Part shown: in pieces, positions 16,631-26,444 of the stretch | Position numbering within the stretch: position 1 is the first letter of the stretch | Layout: every line of letters starts with the position of its first letter | Assembly: GCF_019355935.1 (NCBI RefSeq) | Contig: NZ_CP079925.1 | Location: 3,720,001 to 3,784,000 of the forward strand | Reading direction: 5' to 3' | From: Comamonas sp. Y33R10-2 | GTDB lineage: Bacteria; Pseudomonadota; Gammaproteobacteria; Burkholderiales; Burkholderiaceae_C | DNA: 64,000 nucleotides | Notes under the pieces: model-generated | Databases searched by the model: none | The model's input: only the letters and a program-made list of their open reading frames with translations | Told to the model about the DNA's origin: nothing | Made by a program: the position numbers and the translations under genes

Positions 16631-19600
16631 TTACCAAGAGTGGCGCACGCCAATGCGGCCGTTGTAGCCTTCACGCGAGGCACTGCTGAAGTCGCTACCT
16701 AAGGCGCCGTTGTTGCTTCCAAGGGAGCGTTGGTAGCGAAGGTCCATATACAGGTACGAGGCTTTGCTCAGGGCCCATTGCGTGCCCACACCCAGCTCTG
16801 CCCATGTTTTGCCGTACTGCTCCTGCACAGTCTCTCTGCCCACGTTCACTGAAGGCTCGTTGCCCCATAAATCGCGCAGCACATTGGCGGTGAGGTAGAA
16901 GGTTTTTGTGCGCAGCTGGTCTTTGTAGCGGTCGTTCCAGGCCAAACGTGCGCCAATGCGTGCACGTAAGGCATCGGCGTTCATGCTGCTGACTTGGCGC
17001 ACACCGTCATGAATGTCGCCTAAGCGAACCGTTTGGTAGCTGAGCTGCGCTTGGGGTTCAATCAGCCATTGGCTGCTACCAATTTGCCAAGGCCGGCCGA
17101 CTTCTGCAGACAAACCCAAGCCCCAGCCACTTTGATTGACTTTGTAGCCATCACGCGAGGCATATTTGTTATGAATCCACGACAGCTGCCCTACCAAATC
17201 GACATAGGTGCCGTTGTTGGCATACCAAGTGGAGTAGCCGCCCAGCGACAGCATGTCGGTATTGGATTTGCCGGTGTATTGGTCGCTGGAAATTAAGCCG
17301 TTCGTTGCCCGCTTGCTGTCGTAGAAGTCGTGGTTACCCCAGCCGTAGGTCACGATCACGCCATTGTGGCGGCGCGATTGATCGTCTTGGTTTTTGGCGA
17401 CATTCAGATCCCCGCCAAACTGAACAAAGCCGGTGGTGCTTTTAAGGCCGTAGCGGTTATTGCCTTGCAGCTTGAGGTAGTCCGCATTCAGGCGGCCCCA
17501 CATGGGGTAAATCTTTTTGTGGGCTTTCTTGGCTGCATCGTACTGATCGCAGCGGGTGCCACAATCGTCCCAGGCCCATGTTTGCTGCTCGCTGACACGC
17601 TCATGGAGCTTGCCCAACTGGCTAAAGCCCATCTCCATATTGGCCTGCTGTGTCTGCAAATAACCGGGCACTGGTTGGCTGATGATGGCCGAAGGCGGCG
17701 CTGTGGGCGCGGGAGGTGTAGGTGGTGCAGGTGGAGCAGGCGGAACCGGCGTTGGCGTCGGTGTAGGGGAGGGCGATGGCGGCGGCGGGGGAGTGGCCTC
17801 CAGCGTCCAGTAGTAGTTGTTGCCTTGCTTGATCAGTTGCGCTTCACCTGCGTTGGTGGTGGGGGCAGCGCCGGTGAAGACGTTGTCTGCATGCGCGCGA
17901 TCGACTTGCACCACCGGATTGCTGGATATTTTTTGCTGCTGATCGCGCGTGACATCTCCAAATATGCCGCCGGCTACTGCGACAGTGGTGGCGCCCGAGG
18001 CGTTGCCGTTAATTTTCAGCAGATCGGTCTGTAAGTCGTTGGGGTTAGTCCACGTGGCCACGGTCACGAGTTTGGAGCCCGGCAAACCCACATAGTTACC
18101 GTGAAGCGTTAAGACATCCAGCGGTTTACCGGCGGTATCGCGCAGATCGATCGTGCCTGCATTGCTCAACTGGTCGGCATAGACATTAACTTGATTGACG
18201 CCTGTTTTGGAGAGCGTCGCGGCCGGGCCGATTTGCAAGCTGCTCAGGGCGGCGGTAGCCGTTTGGCCTAAATCACCCGTCAGGTTCAGGCGGGCCTGAT
18301 CCAGAACTTTGATGTCAGACCAGTTGATGATTTGCGCATTGTTGGCGGAACCTGTTGCTGGGGTTTGGCCGTTGAGCATTATGGTGCCGCCCACCTTCAG
18401 TACGTCAGTGCCTTGGCTGCTATCGGCATTAATGCCGCCGTCCATCACGAAGACATTGCTTAAATCGCTGTTGCCCAGAAAACTCAGCGTGTCATTGCCT
18501 TGGCCGAGACGAAAATTGCCTTTGTACGTCACATCGGTGAACGTCAAAGTATCCGTTCCATCGCCGGGGGTGGTGGTGCGCGATCGGGTTTCAATATTGC
18601 CCATCAGCGTGCCACCGGTTTGGGCAAAGTTCAGAGATTTGTATTCATCAGCGTCAATCAGTTGAAAGAGCGCCGCTTCATTGAAATCGCTGGCGCTGGA
18701 GGCAATGCTTCCTGTTTGCCCCGTCATATCCAATGTTCCGTTTTTGGCAGCGCGCAGATAAAACACCGATGCGGCATGACCTGAGTTGCCCATGTCGATG
18801 TTGCCCGTGTTTTGCGCTTGAATGTTGATCTGGCGGCTGCTTGTGACATCTGCGCCAGAGGCATCTTGCTGAATGGCCGAGGCGACTACGGCGATGGCGG
18901 GGCCTTGGAAGCCGTTGGGGTTGGTGCTGCCAATGCTGCCGGAGTTACTGGCGGTAAGCTTCACATTTTGAGCAGACGGCAAGTCAAAGACCGGGGCCAC
19001 AATGCCGCCCAGATCATTGGTATCCATAGACTGGGTTTTGGTGATATTGGAGGCACGAATCGTTGCATCGTTGATCTTTGCTACTTCGCCTTGCTGGGCC
19101 ACATAAATGGTCGATCCGCCGCCGGTCAAAATGCTGCCGCTGTTGTTGACAGTGGCTGGGTCGTTGATGGTGTAGGCCGCAATACCTGCATTCGCCGCGG
19201 AATTTTGCGTATTTGCCTCACCCATTGGGACAAAAATATTCTGGTAATAGCCAGCGGTAGTGCTCAGCGCCTGAGTCATATCGCCGGCGACTTGAATCGT
19301 GCCGGCGTTGGAAATCACAAGGCCGGGCTTGATGCGTGACTGAAAACTCATGTCCGCAGGGTTGCTGGAAGCAGCATCCAGTGCTCCACCGGGGCGAGCT
19401 TCCTGCTCCCCCTGATTGCTGATGGAAAACCAAGGGTAGGTAGTAGCGGTTAGACGGTAATCGTAAGGAACGTTTTTAGGGGGCTGGAATTGATAGTTCT
19501 CTTGCACCTGCGATGAGTTGTAGTTTGTTAGATCTGAAACCGCCAAGGTATTGGCTGCCGTGGTGGTGCTGACAAGCTGTTTGCTTAGACCTGTCGTGGT

Positions 19601-21133
19601 ATTCATCAGGCGGCTGCTGCCGTTGGTTGTGCCTACGGCTGCAGCCAAAATGCCGGTCGTGACGCCCTTGGCATTGCTCAGGTCAATTTTGGATTGCGCT
19701 GTCACATCAATATTTACATCGGCACCACCGATGGCGAAAACGCCTGTGCCATGGGTCACGTTAATGCCTAGGCTGATCTGGCTGGGTGTGTTCAGGCTAG
19801 CGTTGCGGCGCCCCATCTCAAGCATGACGATGGATGTGTTATCGCTCTTGCCCGGGTTCAGCATTTCAATGCCAATAGCATTGATGATGGCTGGCGCAAC
19901 CGGGCTAGTAGTCAATGAAAAACCTGTGACCGGATCAACCGGTTTGGTGTCTATAGTGGTGATTTGCCCGCTGAAATCGACGTAGTTGTACTCGGTAGGC
20001 GTTCCCAGCGTGCCAGAGGTTTGTTGTGCCGTAGTAACCTGATTGCTGCCGTTGCGGTATTGGCCACGCACATTGGCGGTGAATGCTGGGGCGCGATTGC
20101 TTTCTTGCAGAACCAGAGTGCTGTCTACCGTAGCGTGCAGCAGCTTGTTGGCGACGGCCACGATAGGGCGGCTGCCTAATGTATTGACTTTGACGCCGCC
20201 TTTGAACGTGACATATTCGTTGGCATTCAGCTGCAGCATATTGGTGGCAGAGCCTGCAGCTCCATCGTATGCAGTGATGCCAGTGCTGCCACCGTTGTTG
20301 TGAAGGGTGCCCGAGGTTACCGCTTTATTGGCTCCTCCTCTTTGGACGTAAGGGTCGCCGCTTACGCCAAGGTTGCGGTAGTCGGTGGCGTTGGCGTAGA
20401 ACAAGGTGGTCAGGGCATCGCCTTGACTGGGGCCATTACAAAAAGAAGGGTGGTCGCAGATTAGAGAGGAAAAGGAGCTATATACGGTGGTGTATTGTCC
20501 ACCTACAACCAAAATTGGTGCGTTACTTTGGCCAGCCAAACTCATCTTGGTTGGTGCAACCCATGATGTTTTGATACCGTCTGTTGAGGTACCTCCAATA
20601 GAGAGGCTATTGATGCCGCTGAGCAGTATTCCAGTAGTGTCGCCAGCTTGAGTCTTGAGGTCGAGGTTGACGAGGCGGGTAGAGCCGAAGAGGGCGGAGT
20701 ATGGGGAGTTGTCGCTGAATTGATAGCGATAAAGGCCATCTTGATTGAGTGCTGAATGTTCAAACGACAAGCCTGTTTTAACCATGCGCCAGTTGGACGT
20801 AGTGGCATCCCAAGTCGAGGTTAGCCAGCCGTAACCATTAGAGGGCAACAGGTAGCGAGCAACGTCAATATGGTAAGAACGGCCTAGTTGATATGCATTT
20901 AATAAAACCTCTGATGACACCAAGGGCGTATTGGTGTTGCCGGGAGTGTTGATCTCAACGAAGTTGCTTGAGGCTCTGGGGCTGAGCACCACGGCCTGTG
21001 CAGAACTCAGTAGAAGGCCCACGGCAGCAGCGGTGACTACATTTTTGGTTTTACCGCGTGCACGCCCTGTTTCAGGGGTGGCCACCCATGATTGGAGTGC
21101 GGTGTTCCATATGCTTTTGAAGACTAAATTCAC
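16631..21133 (-). CDS. Large type V autotransporter with ESPR signal (cassette 2)
   Basis: About 1500 residues from a GTG at 21133, chosen because it gives the ESPR-like start MNLVFKSIWNTALQSWVAT and because GGGGGGA lies just upstream; a TTG five codons earlier is less likely. A signal core (VTAAAVGLLLSSAQA) ends near residue 45. The passenger (about 46-1110) is a long Asn/Thr/Ser/Gly-rich beta-helix with no recognised enzymatic domain, followed by a Pro-rich linker (about 1115-1150) and a 350-residue barrel ending in Trp. The last part of the passenger and the barrel closely match the smaller autotransporter (11782-14961), while the N-terminal passenger does not. No HlyC-like gene stands next to it; kynU ends 150 bases upstream. 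Confidence 0.92.
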   Translation of the reverse strand: MNLVFKSIWNTALQSWVATPETGRARGKTKNVVTAAAVGLLLSSAQAVVLSPRASSNFVEINTPGNTNTPLVSSEVLLNAYQLGRSYHIDVARYLLPSNGYGWLTSTWDATTSNWRMVKTGLSFEHSALNQDGLYRYQFSDNSPYSALFGSTRLVNLDLKTQAGDTTGILLSGINSLSIGGTSTDGIKTSWVAPTKMSLAGQSNAPILVVGGQYTTVYSSFSSLICDHPSFCNGPSQGDALTTLFYANATDYRNLGVSGDPYVQRGGANKAVTSGTLHNNGGSTGITAYDGAAGSATNMLQLNANEYVTFKGGVKVNTLGSRPIVAVANKLLHATVDSTLVLQESNRAPAFTANVRGQYRNGSNQVTTAQQTSGTLGTPTEYNYVDFSGQITTIDTKPVDPVTGFSLTTSPVAPAIINAIGIEMLNPGKSDNTSIVMLEMGRRNASLNTPSQISLGINVTHGTGVFAIGGADVNIDVTAQSKIDLSNAKGVTTGILAAAVGTTNGSSRLMNTTTGLSKQLVSTTTAANTLAVSDLTNYNSSQVQENYQFQPPKNVPYDYRLTATTYPWFSISNQGEQEARPGGALDAASSNPADMSFQSRIKPGLVISNAGTIQVAGDMTQALSTTAGYYQNIFVPMGEANTQNSAANAGIAAYTINDPATVNNSGSILTGGGSTIYVAQQGEVAKINDATIRASNITKTQSMDTNDLGGIVAPVFDLPSAQNVKLTASNSGSIGSTNPNGFQGPAIAVVASAIQQDASGADVTSSRQINIQAQNTGNIDMGNSGHAASVFYLRAAKNGTLDMTGQTGSIASSASDFNEAALFQLIDADEYKSLNFAQTGGTLMGNIETRSRTTTPGDGTDTLTFTDVTYKGNFRLGQGNDTLSFLGNSDLSNVFVMDGGINADSSQGTDVLKVGGTIMLNGQTPATGSANNAQIINWSDIKVLDQARLNLTGDLGQTATAALSSLQIGPAATLSKTGVNQVNVYADQLSNAGTIDLRDTAGKPLDVLTLHGNYVGLPGSKLVTVATWTNPNDLQTDLLKINGNASGATTVAVAGGIFGDVTRDQQQKISSNPVVQVDRAHADNVFTGAAPTTNAGEAQLIKQGNNYYWTLEATPPPPPSPSPTPTPTPVPPAPPAPPTPPAPTAPPSAIISQPVPGYLQTQQANMEMGFSQLGKLHERVSEQQTWAWDDCGTRCDQYDAAKKAHKKIYPMWGRLNADYLKLQGNNRYGLKSTTGFVQFGGDLNVAKNQDDQSRRHNGVIVTYGWGNHDFYDSKRATNGLISSDQYTGKSNTDMLSLGGYSTWYANNGTYVDLVGQLSWIHNKYASRDGYKVNQSGWGLGLSAEVGRPWQIGSSQWLIEPQAQLSYQTVRLGDIHDGVRQVSSMNADALRARIGARLAWNDRYKDQLRTKTFYLTANVLRDLWGNEPSVNVGRETVQEQYGKTWAELGVGTQWALSKASYLYMDLRYQRSLGSNNGALGSDFSSASREGYNGRIGVRHSW

Positions 21134-21284
21134 AAGCCATCCCCCCAAATCAAAAACTATGAGGTGATGGTCCGCAAATTAAATCGTTTCGTATGTCAGG
21201 AAAAGTTGTAATTTTTAGAATTAAATGTTTATTTATGTAATTAAATAAATACGCAATTCCTGTGTTTGTCCCTGAGCTTTTAGC

Positions 21285-22592
21285 TCAAGTCACCGCGTAG
21301 GTTTGGTTGAATTGTGCTTGCTGCCATTCGCCAGATATCAACACTTGGTGTAAGTGTTCCACGGCGTGCCATACATCTTCAAAGCCTACGTACAGCGGCG
21401 TAAAGCCGAAACGCAGAATGTCTTTGTGCTTTCCGGTGCCGCCGTCACCCTTGCGGAAGTCACCAATCACGCCGCGGGCAATCAGGGCCTGAATGATGGC
21501 GTAAGCCCCGCTGTCCTGGCCATCCACGCCCAGGCCTTCTTCACGCGTGAGGCAGACCTGGGAGCCGCGCGATGCATGGTCACGTGGGGTGGCAAGGCCC
21601 AGGCCGTACCCTTGGCAACGTTCCTCAACTAGTTTGATGAATAGATCGGTCAGCGCCAGCGACTTGGCGCGCAATGCGGGCATGCCGCCAAAGGACTCGG
21701 CTTCGGTATAGATGTCGATGCCGCACTGCAGCACGCTCATGCTGATCACGGGCTGGGTGCCGCACAGATAGCGCTGAATGCCTTGGGCGGGGTGGTAGTC
21801 GGGCACGAACTTGAAAGGCTCGGCATGGCCGAACCAGCCTGACAGTGGTTGCCAGAAGCGGTTGATCAGGCGCGGATGGGCCCAGACAAAGGCGGGCGAG
21901 CCGGGGCCGCCGTTGAGGTATTTGTAGCTGCAACCCACGGCAAAGTCGGCATTGGCCGCCTTCAGGTCTACGGGCACGGCGCCTGCGCTGTGGCACAGGT
22001 CCCAGATGCAGAGAATACCTTTGGCATGGGCTGCCTTCGTGACCGCCGCCATGTCGTGCATGGCCCCGGTGCGGTAGTTGACATGGGTGAGCATGGAGAT
22101 CGCCACATCATCCTGCAGCGCTGCGGCGATGTCTTCGGGCTCCAGCAGCACTAGCTCCAGGCCGTACTCTTGGCAGACGGACTGGGAGATGTAGAGGTCG
22201 GTCGGGAAGTTGCTGCGCTCGCTGATGATTTTTTTGCGCTCTGGAGCATCTTCCCGGGCGATGCGTGCGGCGGCGCTGAGCACTTTATAGAGGTTGATGG
22301 AGGTGGTGTCGGTGAACACCAGCTCGCCTTCGCCCACGCCCAGCCACGGTGCAAACTGGTTGCCCAGACGCTCGGGCAGGGTGATCCAGCCGGCCTTGTT
22401 CCAGGATGTGATGAGGTCTTGGCCCCATTGCTGCGTCACCACTTCAGCAGCGCGGGCGGCGGCTGCCTTGGGCTGTGCGCCCAGAGAGTTGCCGTCCAGA
22501 TAAATCACACCCTCGGGCAGGGCAAAGCGCTCGCGCAGGGGGCGCAGGAGGTCTTGTGCGTCCAGCGCTTGGCAGTCTTGCAAGGTCGTCAT
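21285..22592 (-). CDS. kynU: Kynureninase KynU
   Basis: A 435-residue PLP enzyme that cleaves kynurenine to anthranilate and alanine. The PLP-lysine segment is DFAVGCSYKYLNGGPGSPAF, preceded by the Asp of ICIWDLCHSAGAVPVDL. The N-terminus VIYLDGNSLGAQP is characteristic. Of two nearby ATGs, the one at 22592 stands six bases after AGAGG and is preferred; 22598 would add two residues. It is the last gene of an operon reading permease, kynB, kynU, which together with kynA converts tryptophan to anthranilate. Confidence 0.95.
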   Translation of the reverse strand: MTTLQDCQALDAQDLLRPLRERFALPEGVIYLDGNSLGAQPKAAAARAAEVVTQQWGQDLITSWNKAGWITLPERLGNQFAPWLGVGEGELVFTDTTSINLYKVLSAAARIAREDAPERKKIISERSNFPTDLYISQSVCQEYGLELVLLEPEDIAAALQDDVAISMLTHVNYRTGAMHDMAAVTKAAHAKGILCIWDLCHSAGAVPVDLKAANADFAVGCSYKYLNGGPGSPAFVWAHPRLINRFWQPLSGWFGHAEPFKFVPDYHPAQGIQRYLCGTQPVISMSVLQCGIDIYTEAESFGGMPALRAKSLALTDLFIKLVEERCQGYGLGLATPRDHASRGSQVCLTREEGLGVDGQDSGAYAIIQALIARGVIGDFRKGDGGTGKHKDILRFGFTPLYVGFEDVWHAVEHLHQVLISGEWQQAQFNQTYAVT

Positions 22593-22664
22593 CGTCATCC
22601 TCTATGTTTTTGATAGCTGCAAGTCCATATTTTGATTGGGCTTGCGGGCGTTTTATATGCAAAT

Positions 22665-23297
22665 TTAGGGCAAGGCCCGCAAAATGGCTCTCACCGGCGA
22701 TGCATCGGCCTCGGTGAGTTTGAGAGGCAGGGCGATCAGCTCGTAGTCGCCTTCGTCCACAGTGTCGAGCACCAGATTTTCGAGAACGCGCAGATTGCGC
22801 TGGCGGATGACCATGTGGCTGTCTAGAGTCTTGCTGCTGGCCGGGTCAATGCTGCCGGTGTCGATGCCGATGAGTTGGACGCCGAGGTCGGCAAGTTTGC
22901 TCACGGTCTCTGGCGCATAAGCGGCAAGGTCGGGGTCCCAGCCTGTCGGGGCTTTTTGGTAGGTGCGCACCAGCACGCGCTGGGGCAAGCTGGCGTTGAT
23001 GGCATGTTCAATATGCTGCCACTCAATCAGTGGCCCGCAGCCGATGGCGTGAATGACGCGGCAGGGGCCGAGGAAAGCATTCAGATCTACAGCTCCAATG
23101 GCGGCGCCCTGCGGGTCGTAATGCAGCGGCGCATCGGCATGCGCGCCCACATGGGGCGAGAGGTGGATGGCGCTGACATTGACTGGGCAGCCCGGGCCAA
23201 TGCTGGCAACCCATTCCTGGCTGTAAGGTGTATCACCCGGAAACACCGGCGCGGCAGGGTGAATAGCGGGGGAGATATCCCAGATTTGGCGTGTCAT
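22665..23297 (-). CDS. kynB: Kynurenine formamidase KynB
   Basis: A 210-residue metal-dependent cyclase-family hydrolase that deformylates N-formylkynurenine. The start [21 protein letters not shown] (ATG 23297) matches the family; the frame is open 17 codons further. The zinc-binding motif is HVGAHADAP, with later conserved [12 protein letters not shown] and residues of the NL..V region. It starts four bases after the permease stop and is followed after 72 bases by kynU, consistent with one operon. Confidence 0.94.
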   Translation of the reverse strand: MTRQIWDISPAIHPAAPVFPGDTPYSQEWVASIGPGCPVNVSAIHLSPHVGAHADAPLHYDPQGAAIGAVDLNAFLGPCRVIHAIGCGPLIEWQHIEHAINASLPQRVLVRTYQKAPTGWDPDLAAYAPETVSKLADLGVQLIGIDTGSIDPASSKTLDSHMVIRQRNLRVLENLVLDTVDEGDYELIALPLKLTEADASPVRAILRALP

Positions 23298-23301
23298 GGC
23301 T

Positions 23302-24681
23302 TTAGGCTTTGTTAGCGCGTGGGCGATACCAGAGTGTGTAGGCAGCAACCAGCAAGATCAAAAAGGGCACACCTACCAGCGTTGTCGTATAGAACTCTTT
23401 GGTGAACAAGGTGGTGACGATCACGCCCAGCATCAGCAGCGCACCGATGAAGGACAGTACCGGAAAGCCCCACATGCGGAACTCCAGTTTTTTGCCGGGG
23501 TTCTCGCGCTGCCAGCGGGGGCGAAAGAACAGGTGGGTCACAAACACCATGAACCACGCAAACATGGCGCCGAACATGGCAATCGACATCATCAGCTCCA
23601 GCGACTCCTTGGGCTTGAAGACGTTGAGCACCATGGCCACGGCCATACCCAAGCAAGACACCGCAATCGCGCCCAGTGGCACGCCGCTTTTGCTGAGCCG
23701 GCTCAGGCGCTTGGGTGCGTATCCACCGCGCGAGAGACTGAACATCATGCGAGAGGTGACGTAGAGCTGGCTGTTCATGGCCGACAGCGATGCCAGCAGC
23801 ACCACAAAATTGAGAGCAGCCGCCGCGCCGGGGATCTGCAGAATCTCCATCACCTTCACAAACGGACTCTTGTCTGTGCTGGCGTGGCTCCACGGAACGA
23901 TGGCCAGCATCAAAGCCAGCGACAGCAGATAAAACAGCACCAAGCGCACAACCGTGGAGCGAAAAGCGCGGGTTACGGCCTGCTTGGGGTTCTGGGCTTC
24001 ACCGGCAGCAATCGCGATGGACTCCAGACTGAGGTAGCTGAAGATGGCGACGATCACGCCCACCCAGGTGCCCCACCAGCCGTTGGGAAAAAATCCCCCA
24101 TCAACAAAGTAATTCTCAAAACCCACGCCTTCGGGGCGCGTGCCAAACACCACATAGGCGGCGATCAGGATAAAGGCCACGATGGCAACCACCTTGACCA
24201 TAGAGAACCAGTACTCCACCTGACCAAAGGCTTTGACGCTGGTGGCATTGATGGCGGCGAGCAGTACGGAGAACAGGGCGACCCAGATCCATTGATCGAC
24301 AGCCGGGAACCAGTAAGCCATGTATTTGCCCACGGCCGTGACTTCCATGCCCACGGCCAGCACTACAGCACCCCAGTAGGCGTAGCGCACCACAAATCCG
24401 GCCAGCGGGCTGATGTAGTGTTCGGCATAGGCGCCAAAAGAGCCTGAGGTGGGGTGGGCCACCGTCATCTCGGCCAAGCAACCCATGAGCAGCAAGCCGA
24501 TGAAAGCGCCAATGGCGTAGCTGATCAGCACACTGGGGCCGGCAAAGCCAATGGCAAAGGCACTGCCCATGAAGAGGCCAGTGCCAATGGCGCCGCCAAT
24601 GGCAATCATGGTCATCTGGGCCGAGTTCAGGTGCGGTTGCAGTCCTGTCTCGCGTTGCTGAATACTCTCAAAGTTAGCCAT
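23302..24681 (-). CDS. Amino acid permease of the APC family (AroP-like)
   Basis: A 459-residue inner-membrane transporter with about 12 hydrophobic segments. The N-terminus [18 protein letters not shown] is the signature first helix of the APC amino acid transporter family, followed by [15 protein letters not shown] and [13 protein letters not shown]. Members exchange or import amino acids with protons. It is the first gene of an operon with kynB and kynU (gap four bases), so uptake of tryptophan or kynurenine is the likely role; proline/GABA-type specificity cannot be excluded. An inverted repeat 33-53 bases upstream is a candidate operator. Confidence 0.88.
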   Translation of the reverse strand: MANFESIQQRETGLQPHLNSAQMTMIAIGGAIGTGLFMGSAFAIGFAGPSVLISYAIGAFIGLLLMGCLAEMTVAHPTSGSFGAYAEHYISPLAGFVVRYAYWGAVVLAVGMEVTAVGKYMAYWFPAVDQWIWVALFSVLLAAINATSVKAFGQVEYWFSMVKVVAIVAFILIAAYVVFGTRPEGVGFENYFVDGGFFPNGWWGTWVGVIVAIFSYLSLESIAIAAGEAQNPKQAVTRAFRSTVVRLVLFYLLSLALMLAIVPWSHASTDKSPFVKVMEILQIPGAAAALNFVVLLASLSAMNSQLYVTSRMMFSLSRGGYAPKRLSRLSKSGVPLGAIAVSCLGMAVAMVLNVFKPKESLELMMSIAMFGAMFAWFMVFVTHLFFRPRWQRENPGKKLEFRMWGFPVLSFIGALLMLGVIVTTLFTKEFYTTTLVGVPFLILLVAAYTLWYRPRANKA

Positions 24682-24713
24682 TGCTTACATGTGGATGCTG
24701 AAAATTAGAATGG

Positions 24714-24734
24714 CAAGTATCCCGCGAATACTTG
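24714..24734. promoter_or_regulatory. 21-bp inverted repeat upstream of the kyn permease operon
   Basis: CAAGTAT-CCCGCGA-ATACTTG, perfect seven-base arms with a seven-base spacer, 33-53 bases upstream of the permease ATG. The size suits an Lrp/AsnC-type (KynR-like) or other dimeric regulator; no such gene is in the window. I do not find the same arms upstream of kynA. Confidence 0.5.
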
Positions 24735-24801
24735 TAACCAATCTTTGCATTCCAGAAAGCCCCGAAGCGAGTTCTGGCTGATACGCGATCGCTAGCGGCT
24801 C

Positions 24802-25593
24802 TTAGTGATTTGCCTGCGCGTAATTGCCGGGCGTGAGCGCATGGTGAGCCTTGAAGGCGCGCTGCATATGGGCTTGATCTGCAAACCCCATTTGTTGAGC
24901 CACAGCGGCCAGTGACTGACCTTGGGCTAATAGGTGCCTTGCGGCATTAAGCCGCAGATTGAGACGGTACGACCCCGGCGTGACGCCGGTGGCGGCCTTA
25001 AAGCGGTGGCTGAATCTGCTCGGACTCATACCGCATTGCAGGGCCAGAGCTTGTAGGCTGGTGTCAGCCTCTGGGTTGCTGTGCAGCTGTTGTAAGGCTG
25101 GCAAAACGGCATGAGGCGGATCGCCGCAAGCAGGGGCGCTGCTGCCCAGCAGGCGCAAAAAATCGGTCAAAGACTGTATGTAGGCTTGGGTCTTAGATGG
25201 GTCGGCGTTGCTTGCAAGCGGTCGGCAAAGCTGATCTACCCAGCGTGAAGCCTCTGGATCGCTTGGTGCGTGCTTAGCAAAGCGCAGCGACGGGACGCCG
25301 AGTTGCTGATGCACCCAGTCGGCTTGCACAAACAACATGCGGTAAGACCAAGGCTGTGATGTCTCGGGGTTGCAAGCATGCCAGTGCTCGGGTTCAAGCA
25401 GCACTACGCGGCCTACTTTTAGGACTGCGGTGCCTTGATTATGGACAAATAGGGTTTCGCCTTCATCCACGATGCCGATGGAGTACTGCGCATGGGCGTG
25501 CAGCCGGTAGCTGTAGCAGGATTGCCGGCTGATGCGCAGCTCTGCAAAGGGCAGGCTGGGGTGGCGGTGAAATTGATGGCTTGGATCAGACAT
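24802..25593 (-). CDS. AraC-family transcriptional regulator with N-terminal cupin
   Basis: A 263-residue regulator. Residues about 15-85 form a cupin sensor (ISRQSCYSYRLHAHAQYSIG; VLLEPEHWHACNPE), and residues about 165-258 an AraC HTH pair (LQALALQCGMSPSRFSHRFK and LAAVAQQMGFADQAHMQRAFK). The gene starts nine bases after lysE stops and is on the same strand, an arrangement common for regulators that control a co-transcribed LysE-type exporter. The inducer is unknown, probably an amino acid or small organic compound. Confidence 0.9.
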   Translation of the reverse strand: MSDPSHQFHRHPSLPFAELRISRQSCYSYRLHAHAQYSIGIVDEGETLFVHNQGTAVLKVGRVVLLEPEHWHACNPETSQPWSYRMLFVQADWVHQQLGVPSLRFAKHAPSDPEASRWVDQLCRPLASNADPSKTQAYIQSLTDFLRLLGSSAPACGDPPHAVLPALQQLHSNPEADTSLQALALQCGMSPSRFSHRFKAATGVTPGSYRLNLRLNAARHLLAQGQSLAAVAQQMGFADQAHMQRAFKAHHALTPGNYAQANH

Positions 25594-25602
25594 GCGTGCT
25601 CA

Positions 25603-26238
25603 TCATGCCAGCATGCTGACCACGCTCACCAGCAGCAACATGGCTAGACTTTGGTTGAGTCGTCTTTGGCGCATGGGGGTGTTCAGCCACTGCGTGAGGG
25701 TGCGCCCCAGAGCGGCCCAGCAGCCTATGCCAATCAGGCAGGCCAGCAAAGAGACGGCGCAAAATAGCAAAAGTGCAGTCTGCACAGGCATGTCTTGAGC
25801 CGCAAGTGGTGCGACAAACATACCAACACCTGAGAGCGCCACCAACCATGCCTTTGGGTTGAGGCACTGAATCACCACACCTTGTCCAAATACTTTTGCC
25901 AGCGATTTTTGTAATGATTCTTGCGGCGATGTGATGGCCTTGAGCTGGGCTGCATCATCTGTGGGGGCATGAGCGAGCCGCCAAGCCAGCCATAGCAAGT
26001 AAGCGGCGCAAATGCGCGGCGTCCAGCGCATCAGCTCTGGGTGCTTTAGCAAGCCATGCCCGCTTTGCCCCATGAGCCAAGTAATGACCGCATAACTGAG
26101 GCTGGCGCCAAGTACATACACAAAAGCGGTGATTCGGCAGTGTGCGCTGCCAAGGCGTAAGGCCAGCACGTTCACGGGGCCGGGCGTAATGGCACCGACC
26201 AGCGCAAATCCAGTCATGGCCAAGAGTGAAGAAATCAT
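25603..26238 (-). CDS. LysE-family amino acid exporter
   Basis: A 211-residue inner-membrane protein with about six hydrophobic segments. The N-terminal GALVGAITPGPVNVLALRLGSA is the LysE/RhtB family signature (GxxxxxTPGPxN). These proteins export amino acids or derivatives. An AraC-type regulator follows in the same operon. The substrate cannot be assigned. Confidence 0.9.
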   Translation of the reverse strand: MISSLLAMTGFALVGAITPGPVNVLALRLGSAHCRITAFVYVLGASLSYAVITWLMGQSGHGLLKHPELMRWTPRICAAYLLWLAWRLAHAPTDDAAQLKAITSPQESLQKSLAKVFGQGVVIQCLNPKAWLVALSGVGMFVAPLAAQDMPVQTALLLFCAVSLLACLIGIGCWAALGRTLTQWLNTPMRQRRLNQSLAMLLLVSVVSMLA

Positions 26239-26444
26239 GAGAAAACCTGTTGTGCGAGGTTTTTGAGTCTGGGCTTTCTGCTGCGCTGGGTATTGAACAA
26301 AATTGCGCTCTGCAGATGACTGAGCTTGATGTCGCTAAAAATTTTGAATCATTAGCAGTAAAACGCTGAAATGTCTGACGCTAGGAATTAGTAACTTGCG
26401 TTACGCTTAGACGCTTTTTGGCATTTCATCTCCACTTCCCCCTC

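Noticed and set aside
11134..21133. RTX toxin or type I secretion locus
   Set aside because: The HlyC-like gene prompted a search for nonapeptide RTX repeats (GGxGxDxxx arrays) and HlyB/HlyD/TolC genes; none is present in the window.
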